This document shows positions 26,991 through 35,249 of a stretch of 64,000 bases of DNA, one piece after another. This DNA is from UBA3792 sp045114775. GTDB taxonomy: Bacteria; Bacillota; Clostridia; Christensenellales; CAG-138. The stretch lies in the NCBI GenBank assembly GCA_045114775.1, contig JBGULC010000013.1, forward strand, positions 50,990-114,989, written 5' to 3'. Numbering within the stretch: position 1 is the stretch's first letter; the number at the start of each line of letters is the position of its first letter. The notes beneath the pieces were generated by a model. The model worked only from the letters and a program-made list of their open reading frames with translations, did not search any database and was not told where the DNA came from. The position numbers and the translations under genes are program-made.

Positions 26991-27635
26991 ATGGAACTGT
27001 CAACGCTGATCGCAAAGGACCTGTTGTCCATTCGCGCGGTCTTCTTCCGCCCCGAGGAGCCCTTCCTCTGGGCGAGCGGGATCAAGAGCCCCATCTACTG
27101 CGACAACCGTCTGACGCTCACGGCGCCTGCGGTCCGCAACGATGTGGAAAACGGTCTTGCGGAGCTAGTCCGAACCTATTACCCGGAGGTCGAGGTCCTG
27201 ATGGGCACGTCCACCGCGGGAATCGCGCACGCCGCCATCGTCGGGCATCTTTTGGGGCTGCCGATGGGCTACGTCCGCGGCGGGAACAAGGATCACGGCC
27301 GTCAGAACCGCATCGAGGGACGGCTGGAGCCCGGGCAGAAGGTGGTCGTGGTGGAGGATCTGATCTCCACCGGCGGCTCTGTCATCGAGGTCGTGGAAGC
27401 GCTGCGGGACGCGGGTGCAGAGGTCCTCGGCGTCGTATCCATCTTCACCTACGGCATGAAAAAAGGCCTGGAACGGCTTTGCGCCGCGCAGGTCGAGAAC
27501 CATTCTCTGACGGACTTCGACCGCATCGTCGCGGTCGCCGCCGAAGAGAACTATATCAAAGCAGAAGACGTGGAACGGCTGATCGCCTTCCGCGATAACC
27601 CATCGGATGAAAGCTGGATCGGAGGTAACAAATGA
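26991..27635 (+). CDS. pyrE: Orotate phosphoribosyltransferase
   Basis: 214 residues. It joins orotate to PRPP. The PRPP loop VVVVEDLISTGGSVIE is at about 114-129, with the SGIKSPIYCDNR substrate motif near residue 31 and the flexible GGNKDHGRQNRIEG loop. ATG at 26991 follows GAAAGGAAA; an in-frame upstream ATG would overlap pyrF and has no site. Its end overlaps pyrB by four bases. Confidence 0.95.
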   Translation: MELSTLIAKDLLSIRAVFFRPEEPFLWASGIKSPIYCDNRLTLTAPAVRNDVENGLAELVRTYYPEVEVLMGTSTAGIAHAAIVGHLLGLPMGYVRGGNKDHGRQNRIEGRLEPGQKVVVVEDLISTGGSVIEVVEALRDAGAEVLGVVSIFTYGMKKGLERLCAAQVENHSLTDFDRIVAVAAEENYIKAEDVERLIAFRDNPSDESWIGGNK

Positions 27636-28558
27636 AACGAAGCATCATCGACATTCTGGATCTGAGCACTCAGGAACTGGAGGAGCTCATCGCAACGGCG
27701 GAGGACATCATCGCCGACCCCGACAAATATGCGCATGCATGCGACCGCAAGAAGCTGGCGACGCTCTTCTTTGAACCGTCGACCCGTACCCGCATGAGCT
27801 TCGAAGCGGCGATGTACGAGCTGGGCGGACACGTGATCTCCGTGTCCAGCGCCATGTCGTCCTCGGCGGCCAAGGGCGAGAGCGTAGCGGACACGGCGAA
27901 GACCGTCTCCTGCTATGCGGACATTATCGCCATGCGGCATCCCAAGGAAGGCGCTGCCTACGTGGCGGCCACCAACGCGACGATCCCCGTGATCAACGCG
28001 GGCGACGGCGGGCACTGCCACCCCACGCAGACGCTGGCGGACCTTCTGACCATCTGGCGTGAAAAGCGCCGCTTCGAGGGGCTGACCATCGGCCTTTGCG
28101 GCGACCTGAAGTTCGGGCGCACGGTGCATTCCCTGATCAACGCCATGTCCCGCTACAACGGCAATCGGTTCGTGCTGATCTCGCCCGAGGAGCTCAAGGT
28201 TCCCTCGTACGTGAAGAAGGGCAGTCTGAAGAAATTCAACATTCCCTATACCCAGACGACCGATCTCGAGGCGGTCATGCCCGAGCTTGACATTCTCTAC
28301 ATGACCAGAGTCCAGCGCGAGCGTTTCTTCAATGAAGAAGATTACCTTCGCCTGAAGGACAGCTACATCCTTACCCCGGACAAGCTGAAGAACGCGAAGC
28401 CCGATCTCGCCATTCTGCATCCGCTGCCCCGCGTCAACGAGATCAGCGTCGCCATCGACGACGATCCGAGAGCCTGCTATTTCAAGCAGGTATTGAACGG
28501 CAAATACATGAGAATGGCTTTGATTTTGAAACTTTTAAAGGAGGCCGGCACAATATGA
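27632..28558 (+). CDS. pyrB: Aspartate carbamoyltransferase catalytic chain
   Basis: 308 residues. It makes carbamoyl aspartate. The carbamoyl phosphate site FFEPSTRTRMSFE is at about 48-60, GDGGHCHPTQ near 127-136 and HPLPRVNEI near the C-terminus. Translation is coupled to pyrE and to the regulatory chain pyrI by ATGA overlaps, so a PyrB6-PyrI6 enzyme is expected. Confidence 0.96.
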   Translation: MKRSIIDILDLSTQELEELIATAEDIIADPDKYAHACDRKKLATLFFEPSTRTRMSFEAAMYELGGHVISVSSAMSSSAAKGESVADTAKTVSCYADIIAMRHPKEGAAYVAATNATIPVINAGDGGHCHPTQTLADLLTIWREKRRFEGLTIGLCGDLKFGRTVHSLINAMSRYNGNRFVLISPEELKVPSYVKKGSLKKFNIPYTQTTDLEAVMPELDILYMTRVQRERFFNEEDYLRLKDSYILTPDKLKNAKPDLAILHPLPRVNEISVAIDDDPRACYFKQVLNGKYMRMALILKLLKEAGTI

Positions 28559-28974
28559 ACATTGATTCCATCCAGAACGGCGTGGTCATTGACCACATCA
28601 CCGCAGGCCAGGGCATGAAGCTCTATCACCTGCTCAAGCTCGACGAAACCGACCTGTCCGTGGCGATCATCCGCAACGTGGTGAGCCGCAAGATGGGGAA
28701 GAAGGATATCATCAAGATCGACGCCGACATCCCGGTGAACCTGGACGTCGTTGCGTACGTGGATCCCGGCGCCACCGTCAACATCATTCGCAACGGCGAG
28801 CTGGTGGAGAAACGGCAGATGGAGCTTCCCGAAATGCTGACCGACGTTCTGACCTGCAAGAATCCGCGCTGCATCACGTCCACCGAACAGGAGCTCAAAC
28901 ACATCTTCCGCCTGACGGACCGTGAGAACAAGGTCTATCGCTGCATCTACTGCGAGACCAAGGCGGGTATCTGA
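28555..28974 (+). CDS. pyrI: Aspartate carbamoyltransferase regulatory chain
   Basis: 139 residues, slightly short of the enterobacterial 153. The N-terminal allosteric domain binds nucleotides (KLYHLLKL and the KDIIKIDAD segment) and the C-terminal domain has four zinc cysteines in CKNPRC and YRCIYC. It gives CTP feedback control to PyrB. Since no PyrR site is seen upstream, this may be the main visible control of the pathway. Confidence 0.94.
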   Translation: MNIDSIQNGVVIDHITAGQGMKLYHLLKLDETDLSVAIIRNVVSRKMGKKDIIKIDADIPVNLDVVAYVDPGATVNIIRNGELVEKRQMELPEMLTDVLTCKNPRCITSTEQELKHIFRLTDRENKVYRCIYCETKAGI

Positions 28975-28991
28975 CGGAAAAGGAGCCGCTC

Positions 28992-29489
28992 ATGAAGAAA
29001 ATCGGAATCGTCATGGGAAGCAAGAGCGATCTTCCCGTGGTGCAGAAGGCGATCGACGTGCTCAGCGAGCTGGAGATCCCCTTTGAAGCGCACATCTATT
29101 CCGCGCACCGGACGCCCGTCGAGGCGGCGGAGTTTGCCCGCGCCGCGCAGGAGAACGGCTTTGCCTGCGTGATCGCGTTTGCCGGCATGGCGGCGCATCT
29201 GGCGGGCGCGATCGCCGCGAACACCACGCTGCCGGTCATCGGCGTGCCCTGCAAGGGACCCGTCTTCGACGGAATGGACGCGCTGCTGTCCACTGTGCAG
29301 ATGCCTTCCGGCATTCCTGTGGCGACCGTGGCGGTCAACGGCGGCGCGAACGCCGCGCTGCTGGCTGCGGAGATCCTGTCCGTTGAAGATCCGGACCTTG
29401 CCCGTCGTCTGCGGGAAAAACGCGAGACCGCCGCGGCCGCGATCCTGGAGCAGGACGCGCAGCTTTCCGAAGATCTTTCGCATTCTTAA
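28992..29489 (+). CDS. purE: N5-carboxyaminoimidazole ribonucleotide mutase (PurE)
   Basis: 165 residues with GIVMGSKSDLP at the N-terminus, YSAHRTP carrying the catalytic His (about 42) and GVPCKGPVFDGMDALLS. It converts N5-CAIR, or AIR plus CO2 in the class II form, to CAIR. No purK gene is in the window, so the class is open. AAGGAG lies before the ATG, 17 bases after pyrI, where the operon turns from pyrimidine to purine genes. Confidence 0.94.
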   Translation: MKKIGIVMGSKSDLPVVQKAIDVLSELEIPFEAHIYSAHRTPVEAAEFARAAQENGFACVIAFAGMAAHLAGAIAANTTLPVIGVPCKGPVFDGMDALLSTVQMPSGIPVATVAVNGGANAALLAAEILSVEDPDLARRLREKRETAAAAILEQDAQLSEDLSHS

Positions 29490-29536
29490 TCAACAAACAC
29501 TTTGTATCAAAACTCATTGAAAAGGGGTATTTCATC

Positions 29537-30223
29537 ATGGAAAACAAGCTTGTATACACCGGCAAAACCAAGAACGTCTATGCGCTGCCCAACGGCAACT
29601 ACCTGCTGAAATTCAAGGACGACTGCACCGGCAAGGACGGCGTCTTTGATCCCGGCGAGAACAGCGTCGGTCTGACGATCGACGGCGTGGGCGATGTGAA
29701 CCTTCGCATGTCCATCTATTTCTTTGAAAAGGTCAACGCGGCGGGGATCCGCACGCACTACGTTTCCGCGGACCTCAAGAACACCACCATGGAGGTCCTG
29801 CCCGCCAAGGTCTTCGGCAAGGGTCTGGAGGTCATCTGCCGCCACAAGGCGGTCGGCAGCTTCCTGCGTCGCTACGGCGAATACATCGAGGAAGGCGCGG
29901 ACCTGCCCGCCTACGTGGAGACCACGTTCAAAAACGACGCGAAGGGCGATCCGCTGGTTACCAAGGACGGCCTCGTGGTTCTCGGCGTGATGACCGCGGA
30001 GCAGTACGACGAGATCAAGGTCATGACCCAGAAGATCACGCAGATCGTCGCGGACGAGATGGCAAAGCGCGGCATGGTGCTCTACGACATCAAGTTCGAG
30101 TTCGGCTACGACGCCGAGGGCAAGGTCATGCTGATCGACGAGATCGCTTCCGGCAACATGCGCGTGTATAAGGACGGCAAGTACGTTGATCCGATGACGC
30201 TGTCCAAGCTCTTCTTTGCGTAA
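29537..30223 (+). CDS. purC: SAICAR synthase
   Basis: 228 residues, normal length. It joins aspartate to CAIR with ATP. Motifs are GKTKNVY near the N-terminus, EVICRHKAVGSF (about 96-107) and the acid cluster LIDEIASGNMR near the C-terminus. AAAAGGGG precedes the ATG. Confidence 0.95.
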   Translation: MENKLVYTGKTKNVYALPNGNYLLKFKDDCTGKDGVFDPGENSVGLTIDGVGDVNLRMSIYFFEKVNAAGIRTHYVSADLKNTTMEVLPAKVFGKGLEVICRHKAVGSFLRRYGEYIEEGADLPAYVETTFKNDAKGDPLVTKDGLVVLGVMTAEQYDEIKVMTQKITQIVADEMAKRGMVLYDIKFEFGYDAEGKVMLIDEIASGNMRVYKDGKYVDPMTLSKLFFA

Positions 30224-30247
30224 GCTGCATTTTCAGGAGCGTCCCAA

Positions 30248-31672
30248 ATGGGAGGATTTTTCGGCATTACATCGAAACAGGACTGTCTGACCGACGTTTT
30301 CTTCGGTACGGATTACCATTCCCACCTCGGCACCCGCCGCGGCGGGCTGGCGGCGTACGATCCGGAGATCGGTCTGCAGCGCAAAATACACAACATTGAA
30401 AACGCGCCGTTCCGCACCCGCTTCGAGCATATCTTCGAGGAGATGTACGGGACCGCGGCGATCGGCTGCATCAGCGACAGCGAACCGCAGCCGCTTTTGA
30501 TCCGTTCCTGTCACGGCACCTACGCCATCTGCGTGATCGGCCGCGTCAACAATACGGAAGCGCTGATCGGGCAATATCTGTCCTGCTCAGGCGGTCACTT
30601 TGACGCAAAGACCGGCGGCGCGGTGAACACCGTGGAGCTGCTTGCCGCCTTGATCGACCAGAAACCCGATTTTGTGGAGGGCATCCGCTTTGCGCAGGAG
30701 GCCGTCGAAGGCACGGCGTCCATTCTGATCCTCAAAGAGGACGGAACGCTGATCGCAGCCCGCGACCGGCTGGGCAGGCTTCCTGTCACCGTGGGCAGGC
30801 GGGAGGACGGCTATGCCGTTTCCTTCGAGTCCTTCGCCTACGAGAAGCTCGGATTCCTCTTTGAGAAGGAGCTCGGCCCCGGCGAGATCGTCGAGCTGAC
30901 GCCGGAGCGCATGACGCAGCTTCGCGCGCCCGACAAAGAGAAGCGCATCTGCGCCTTCCTTTGGTCCTATTACGGCTATCCCACATCCACCTACGAGGGG
31001 GTCAATGTGGAGACGATGCGCTATCGCAACGGCGCGATCCTTGCCCGGGCGGACCGGGGCAGGGAGGAGCTGAAGGAGATCGACTACGTCGGCGGCGTTC
31101 CGGATTCCGGCACGCCCCATGCCATCGGCTACGCCATGGAGAGCGGAAAGCACTTTGCACGTGCCTTCATCAAGTACACGCCGACCTGGGCACGCAGCTT
31201 TATGCCGCCCGCGCAGGTGGATCGCAACACCATTGCCAAAATGAAGCAGATCCCGGTCACGGAACTGATCCGGGACAAGGACCTGCTCTTTGTGGACGAC
31301 TCCATCGTCCGCGGCACGCAGCTTAGGGAGACCGTCGAGTTTCTCTATGAAAACGGTGCGCGGTCCGTCCATATGCGGTCTGCCTGCCCGCCCATCATGT
31401 TCGGCTGCAAGTATCTGAACTTCTCCCGCGCGACCTCGGACCTGGAGCTCATCGCCCGCAGGGTGATCCTGGAACTGGAAGGCGAGGAGGGCTTCAAGTA
31501 TCTGGACGAATACGCCGACGGCTGCACGGAACGTGGCAAAAAGCTTCGCGCGAATATCTGCGAGCGTTTCCATTTCGCTTCGCTGGAATTCCAATCGTTG
31601 GACAGCGTGATCGAGGCGATCGGTCTGCCGGAATGCGAGCTTTGCACCTACTGCTGGAACGGAAAGGAATAA
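30248..31672 (+). CDS. purF: Amidophosphoribosyltransferase-like PurF without glutaminase cysteine
   Basis: 474 residues. The C-terminal phosphoribosyltransferase domain is intact: VPDSGTPHAIGYA and the PRPP loop FVDDSIVRGTQLRE. The N-terminus, however, reads MGGFFGITSK where active PurF has a cysteine right after the initiator or propeptide, and the usual GHxRYST and HNG segments are replaced (IGCISDSEPQP, VIGRVNN). The Ntn glutaminase is therefore probably dead. Iron-sulfur-type cysteines remain in SACPPIMFGC and CELCTYC. It stands at the PurF place in the operon, so it likely makes phosphoribosylamine from PRPP, perhaps with free ammonia or ammonia from another subunit. Similar proteins occur in Bacteroides and Clostridia as far as I recall. 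Confidence 0.85.
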   Translation: MGGFFGITSKQDCLTDVFFGTDYHSHLGTRRGGLAAYDPEIGLQRKIHNIENAPFRTRFEHIFEEMYGTAAIGCISDSEPQPLLIRSCHGTYAICVIGRVNNTEALIGQYLSCSGGHFDAKTGGAVNTVELLAALIDQKPDFVEGIRFAQEAVEGTASILILKEDGTLIAARDRLGRLPVTVGRREDGYAVSFESFAYEKLGFLFEKELGPGEIVELTPERMTQLRAPDKEKRICAFLWSYYGYPTSTYEGVNVETMRYRNGAILARADRGREELKEIDYVGGVPDSGTPHAIGYAMESGKHFARAFIKYTPTWARSFMPPAQVDRNTIAKMKQIPVTELIRDKDLLFVDDSIVRGTQLRETVEFLYENGARSVHMRSACPPIMFGCKYLNFSRATSDLELIARRVILELEGEEGFKYLDEYADGCTERGKKLRANICERFHFASLEFQSLDSVIEAIGLPECELCTYCWNGKE

Positions 31673-31675
31673 AGC

Positions 31676-32719
31676 ATGAACGAGTTTTCCAAATCTGAAG
31701 CATACGCGGCCGCCGGCGTGGACATCACCGCCGGTTATCGCGCCGTGGAACTGATGAAACGGCATATCGCCAAAACGGTCACCCCGGGCGTCTGCTCCGA
31801 CGTGGGCGGCTTCGGTGGGCTGTTTGAACTGGATCTTACGGGGATCCGCCGTCCGGTTCTGGTCTCCGGCACCGACGGCGTCGGCACCAAGCTGAAGCTT
31901 GCCTTTCTGATGGACAAGCACGACACGGTCGGCGTCGACTGCGTTGCGATGTGCGTCAACGACATCATCTGCTGCGGGGCGAAGCCACTGTTCTTTCTGG
32001 ACTACATCGCCTGCGGCAGGAACGTCCCGGAGCGCATCGAGCAGATCGTCAAGGGTGTCTGCGACGGCTGCGTGCAGGCGGGCTGCGCGCTGATCGGCGG
32101 CGAGACCGCCGAGATGCCCGGCTTCTATCCCGAAAACGAATACGATCTCGCGGGCTACGCCACCGGCGCGGTGGACCGGGACCGCATCCTGAACAACGCC
32201 GAGACGGAACCCGGGGACGTCATTATCGCGCTGCCGTCAAGCGGCGTCCACTCCAACGGCTTTTCTCTGGTGCGCAAGGTCTTCGACGTGGAGCACGCCG
32301 ACCTTACCGCGCCCGTTGAAGCGCTCGGCGGAAAGTCTCTGGGCGAAGTTCTGCTCACCCCCACCCGCATCTATGTGAAGCCGATGCTGGCGCTGATGGA
32401 GAAGATCCGGGTCAAGGGCGTTTCCCACATCACCGGCGGCGGCTTCTATGAAAACATCCCGCGTATGATCCCCGATGGGCTTTGCGCAAGGATCCGCGAA
32501 CAGGACGTGCGCGTCCTGCCGATCTTTGAGCTGATCGAAAAGACCGGCGGCATTTCCCGCCGCGATATGTTCAACACCTTCAACATGGGCGTCGGCATGT
32601 GCCTGACGGTGTCCGCAAAGGACGCCGACGCCGCGCTTGCCATTCTGCGCGAGCAGGGCGAGGACGCCTATGTCCTCGGCGAGATCGTCCGGGGCGAGCG
32701 GAGGATCGAGCTATGCTGA
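31676..32719 (+). CDS. purM: AIR synthetase (phosphoribosylformylglycinamidine cyclo-ligase)
   Basis: 347 residues. It closes the imidazole ring of AIR. VSGTDGVGTKLKLA (about 60-73) is the glycine-rich ATP loop, with CVNDIICCGAKPLFFLDY and GGETAEMPGFY following, and ITGGGFYENIPR in the C-terminal domain. Start 3 bases after purF, behind AGGAATAA. The end overlaps purN. Confidence 0.95.
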   Translation: MNEFSKSEAYAAAGVDITAGYRAVELMKRHIAKTVTPGVCSDVGGFGGLFELDLTGIRRPVLVSGTDGVGTKLKLAFLMDKHDTVGVDCVAMCVNDIICCGAKPLFFLDYIACGRNVPERIEQIVKGVCDGCVQAGCALIGGETAEMPGFYPENEYDLAGYATGAVDRDRILNNAETEPGDVIIALPSSGVHSNGFSLVRKVFDVEHADLTAPVEALGGKSLGEVLLTPTRIYVKPMLALMEKIRVKGVSHITGGGFYENIPRMIPDGLCARIREQDVRVLPIFELIEKTGGISRRDMFNTFNMGVGMCLTVSAKDADAALAILREQGEDAYVLGEIVRGERRIELC

Positions 32720-33324
32720 ACGGCAAGGTCCGCGTGGCGGTCCTGGTCTCCGGCGGCGGCACGAATCTGCAGGCGATCCTGGACGCAAGAGGCAAGGTGA
32801 TCCGAAGCGCCGAGATCGCGCTGGTGGTTTCCAATAAGCCGAATGCCTACGCATTGGAGCGGGCGAAGGCCGCGGGCATTCCCGCCCTCGCGCTCTCTCC
32901 GAAAGCGCTGGGCGGCAAAGAAGCCTTTGAACGGGAGCTCCAGAAAGAACTGGAGCGCGAAAAGATCGACCTCATCGTCCTTGCGGGCTTTCTTGTCATC
33001 CTTTCGCCGGAATTCACGCGCCGTTGGGATCACCGCATCCTCAACATCCATCCGGCGCTGATCCCGTCCTTCTGCGGAAAGGACTACTACGGTCTGCACG
33101 TCCACGAGGCGGCGCTTGCGCGCGGCGTCAAGGTCACTGGCGCGACCGTGCATTTCGTCAACGAGATCCCGGACGGCGGCGAGATCCTGCTGCAGAAGGC
33201 GGTGGAGATCCTGCCCGACGATACGCCCGAAACGCTGCAGCGCCGCGTCATGGAGCAGGCGGAATGGATCCTACTGCCGAGAGCGGTCGAACTGGTTTCC
33301 GAACAAATCATAGCAGGAGAATAA
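32713..33324 (+). CDS. purN: Glycinamide ribonucleotide formyltransferase
   Basis: 203 residues. It transfers formyl from 10-formyl-THF to GAR. VLVSGGGTNLQAI binds the phosphate, LAGFLVILSPEF and NIHPALIPSF contain the catalytic Asn-His pair, and GATVHFVNEIPDGGEIL the catalytic Asp. The ATG at 32713 lies inside the end of purM and follows GAGCGGAGG. The upstream in-frame extension is arginine-rich shadow sequence and is rejected. Confidence 0.94.
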   Translation: MLNGKVRVAVLVSGGGTNLQAILDARGKVIRSAEIALVVSNKPNAYALERAKAAGIPALALSPKALGGKEAFERELQKELEREKIDLIVLAGFLVILSPEFTRRWDHRILNIHPALIPSFCGKDYYGLHVHEAALARGVKVTGATVHFVNEIPDGGEILLQKAVEILPDDTPETLQRRVMEQAEWILLPRAVELVSEQIIAGE

Positions 33325-33325
33325 T

Positions 33326-34045
33326 ATGGAACTTTACGAATCCCTTCCGATCGCGGACCGCGTCCGCGGCAACGCCTACCCCGGCAGGGGCATAGTACTG
33401 GGGCTTACGGAGGACGGAACGCGCGCCGTCGCGGCGTACTTCATCATGGGCCGCAGCGCAAATTCCCGGAACCGGATCTTTGCCGTCCGAAACGGCGAAG
33501 TCTTTACCGAGCCTTTCGATGCTTCCAAGGTGGAGGATCCGAGCCTCATCATCTACGCCGCGCTCCGGCAGTTTGAAAACAGGCTGATCGTCACCAACGG
33601 CAATCAGACCGACACCGTTTTTGAGGGCTTAAGAGCGGGGAAGACCTTTTCCGAATCGCTGGAATCCCGCTGCTTCGAGCCGGACGCGCCAAACTTTACG
33701 CCGCGCATCAGCGGCATGTTCACTTTGGATCCAACCGCACCGCGGTACGAAATGAGCATCCTGAAAAGCGTCGACGCCGCGGGAACCGCTTGTGCGCGTT
33801 ATACCTTTTCTTATCCCACCGTGCCTGGGCTCGGTCACTTCATCCATACCTACATCCGGGACGGGAACCCGCTGCCTACGTTTACGGGCGAGCCGGAGCG
33901 CGTCAGCCTCGGCAGCGACATCGACGCATTTACCGCGTCGCTCTGGGACAATCTGGACCCGGACAACCGCATCTCCCTGTACGTCCGCTTCGTCGAACTC
34001 CAATCCGGGACGTATGCGGAACGCATCATCAATCGCAATCGGTAA
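33326..34045 (+). CDS. purO: IMP cyclohydrolase, PurO type
   Basis: 239 residues resembling the archaeal-type IMP cyclohydrolase family (PurO), which closes FAICAR to IMP. Characteristic parts are NAYPGRGIVLGLT near residue 16, YFIMGRSANSRNRIF (about 38-52), the FTPRISG segment and a C-terminal acidic region. Start one base after purN with AGGAG 6 bases before. It is directly followed by a free-standing AICAR transformylase, so the pair replaces bifunctional PurH. Recognition rests on remembered family features; the operon position supports it strongly. Confidence 0.85.
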   Translation: MELYESLPIADRVRGNAYPGRGIVLGLTEDGTRAVAAYFIMGRSANSRNRIFAVRNGEVFTEPFDASKVEDPSLIIYAALRQFENRLIVTNGNQTDTVFEGLRAGKTFSESLESRCFEPDAPNFTPRISGMFTLDPTAPRYEMSILKSVDAAGTACARYTFSYPTVPGLGHFIHTYIRDGNPLPTFTGEPERVSLGSDIDAFTASLWDNLDPDNRISLYVRFVELQSGTYAERIINRNR

Positions 34046-34054
34046 GGAGCAAGT

Positions 34055-35239
34055 ATGAACGAATTTGAACTGAAATACGGCTGCAACCCCAATCAAAAGC
34101 CCGCCCGCATCTATATGGAGGACGGGAGCGATCTGCCCGTGGAGGTCCTCAACGGACGTCCGGGTTACATCAATTTTCTGGACGCGCTGAATTCCTGGCA
34201 GCTGGTGCGGGAGCTCAAGCAGGCGTTGGGACTGCCCGCCGCGGCGTCCTTCAAGCACGTGAGCCCGACCTCCGCCGCCGTCGGTCTGCCGCTGCCGGAG
34301 CGGCTCAAAAAAGCCTGCTTCGTGAACGATATTCCCGCGTTGGATCAGAATCCGCTCGCATGCGCTTACGCAAGAGCGCGCGGCGCCGACCGGCTCTGCT
34401 CCTTCGGCGACTGGGTCGCGCTCTCGGACGAGTGCGACGCGCTGACCGCTTCGCTGATCAAGCGCGAGGTCTCCGACGGTGTGATCGCGCCGGGCTACAC
34501 CCCCGAAGCGCTCGAGATCCTGAAAACCAAGCGCAAGGGCGGCTACAACATCGTGAAGATCGACCCGGATTACGTTCCCGCCGCAAAGGAGCACAAGCAG
34601 GTTTTCGGCGTGACCTTTGAACAGGGCCGCAACGACAGCAAAATCGACGCCTCGCTGCTTCACAACATCGTGACCGAAAACAGAGACCTGCCCGAAAGCG
34701 CGGTCCGCGATCTGATCGTGTCCATGATCACGCTGAAGTATACGCAGTCCAATTCGGTCTGCTACGCCGTCGACGGACAGGCGATCGGCGTCGGCGCGGG
34801 GCAGCAGTCCCGCATCCACTGCACGCGTCTTGCGGGCTCCAAAGCGGACACCTGGTTCTTACGGCAGGCGGACAAGGTCCTGGATCTCCCGTTTTTGCCG
34901 AAGATGGCGCGTCCCGACCGCGACAACGTGATCGACGGATACATCAACCGGAACGAGGAGGACGTCTGCGCCGAGGGCGTCTGGCAGCGGTTCTTTACCC
35001 GCCGCCCGGAACCCTTCACCCCGGAAGAACAGCGCGCGTACCTGAATACCGTGCAAAACGTCGCGCTCGGCTCCGACGCGTTTTTCCCGTTCTCGGACAA
35101 CATCGAACGCGCCTATTTAAGCGGCGTGAAGTATGTTGCGCAGCCCGGCGGTTCCATTCGGGACGACGCGGTCATCGACTGCTGCAACAAGCACGGCATG
35201 GTCATGTGCTTTACGGGCTTAAGGCTGTTCCATCATTGA
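34055..35239 (+). CDS. Stand-alone AICAR transformylase (PurH C-terminal domain only)
   Basis: 394 residues covering only the transformylase part of PurH: YGCNPNQKPARIY at the N-terminus, ASFKHVSPTSAAVG with the catalytic Lys-His (about 66-79), IAPGYTPEALEIL, RLAGSKADTWFLRQ and the closing PGGSIRDDAVID. The N-terminal IMP cyclohydrolase domain of normal PurH is missing and the gene begins cleanly after AAGGAGCAAGT, so this is a natural short form, not a truncation. Neighbouring purO provides the missing step. Confidence 0.9.
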   Translation: MNEFELKYGCNPNQKPARIYMEDGSDLPVEVLNGRPGYINFLDALNSWQLVRELKQALGLPAAASFKHVSPTSAAVGLPLPERLKKACFVNDIPALDQNPLACAYARARGADRLCSFGDWVALSDECDALTASLIKREVSDGVIAPGYTPEALEILKTKRKGGYNIVKIDPDYVPAAKEHKQVFGVTFEQGRNDSKIDASLLHNIVTENRDLPESAVRDLIVSMITLKYTQSNSVCYAVDGQAIGVGAGQQSRIHCTRLAGSKADTWFLRQADKVLDLPFLPKMARPDRDNVIDGYINRNEEDVCAEGVWQRFFTRRPEPFTPEEQRAYLNTVQNVALGSDAFFPFSDNIERAYLSGVKYVAQPGGSIRDDAVIDCCNKHGMVMCFTGLRLFHH

Positions 35240-35249
35240 GGAGTACGAT

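Noticed and set aside
30248..30310. A sequencing error removing the PurF catalytic cysteine
   Set aside because: Other glutaminase motifs further along are degenerate as well while the frame stays open, which fits a true family variant better than a single error.
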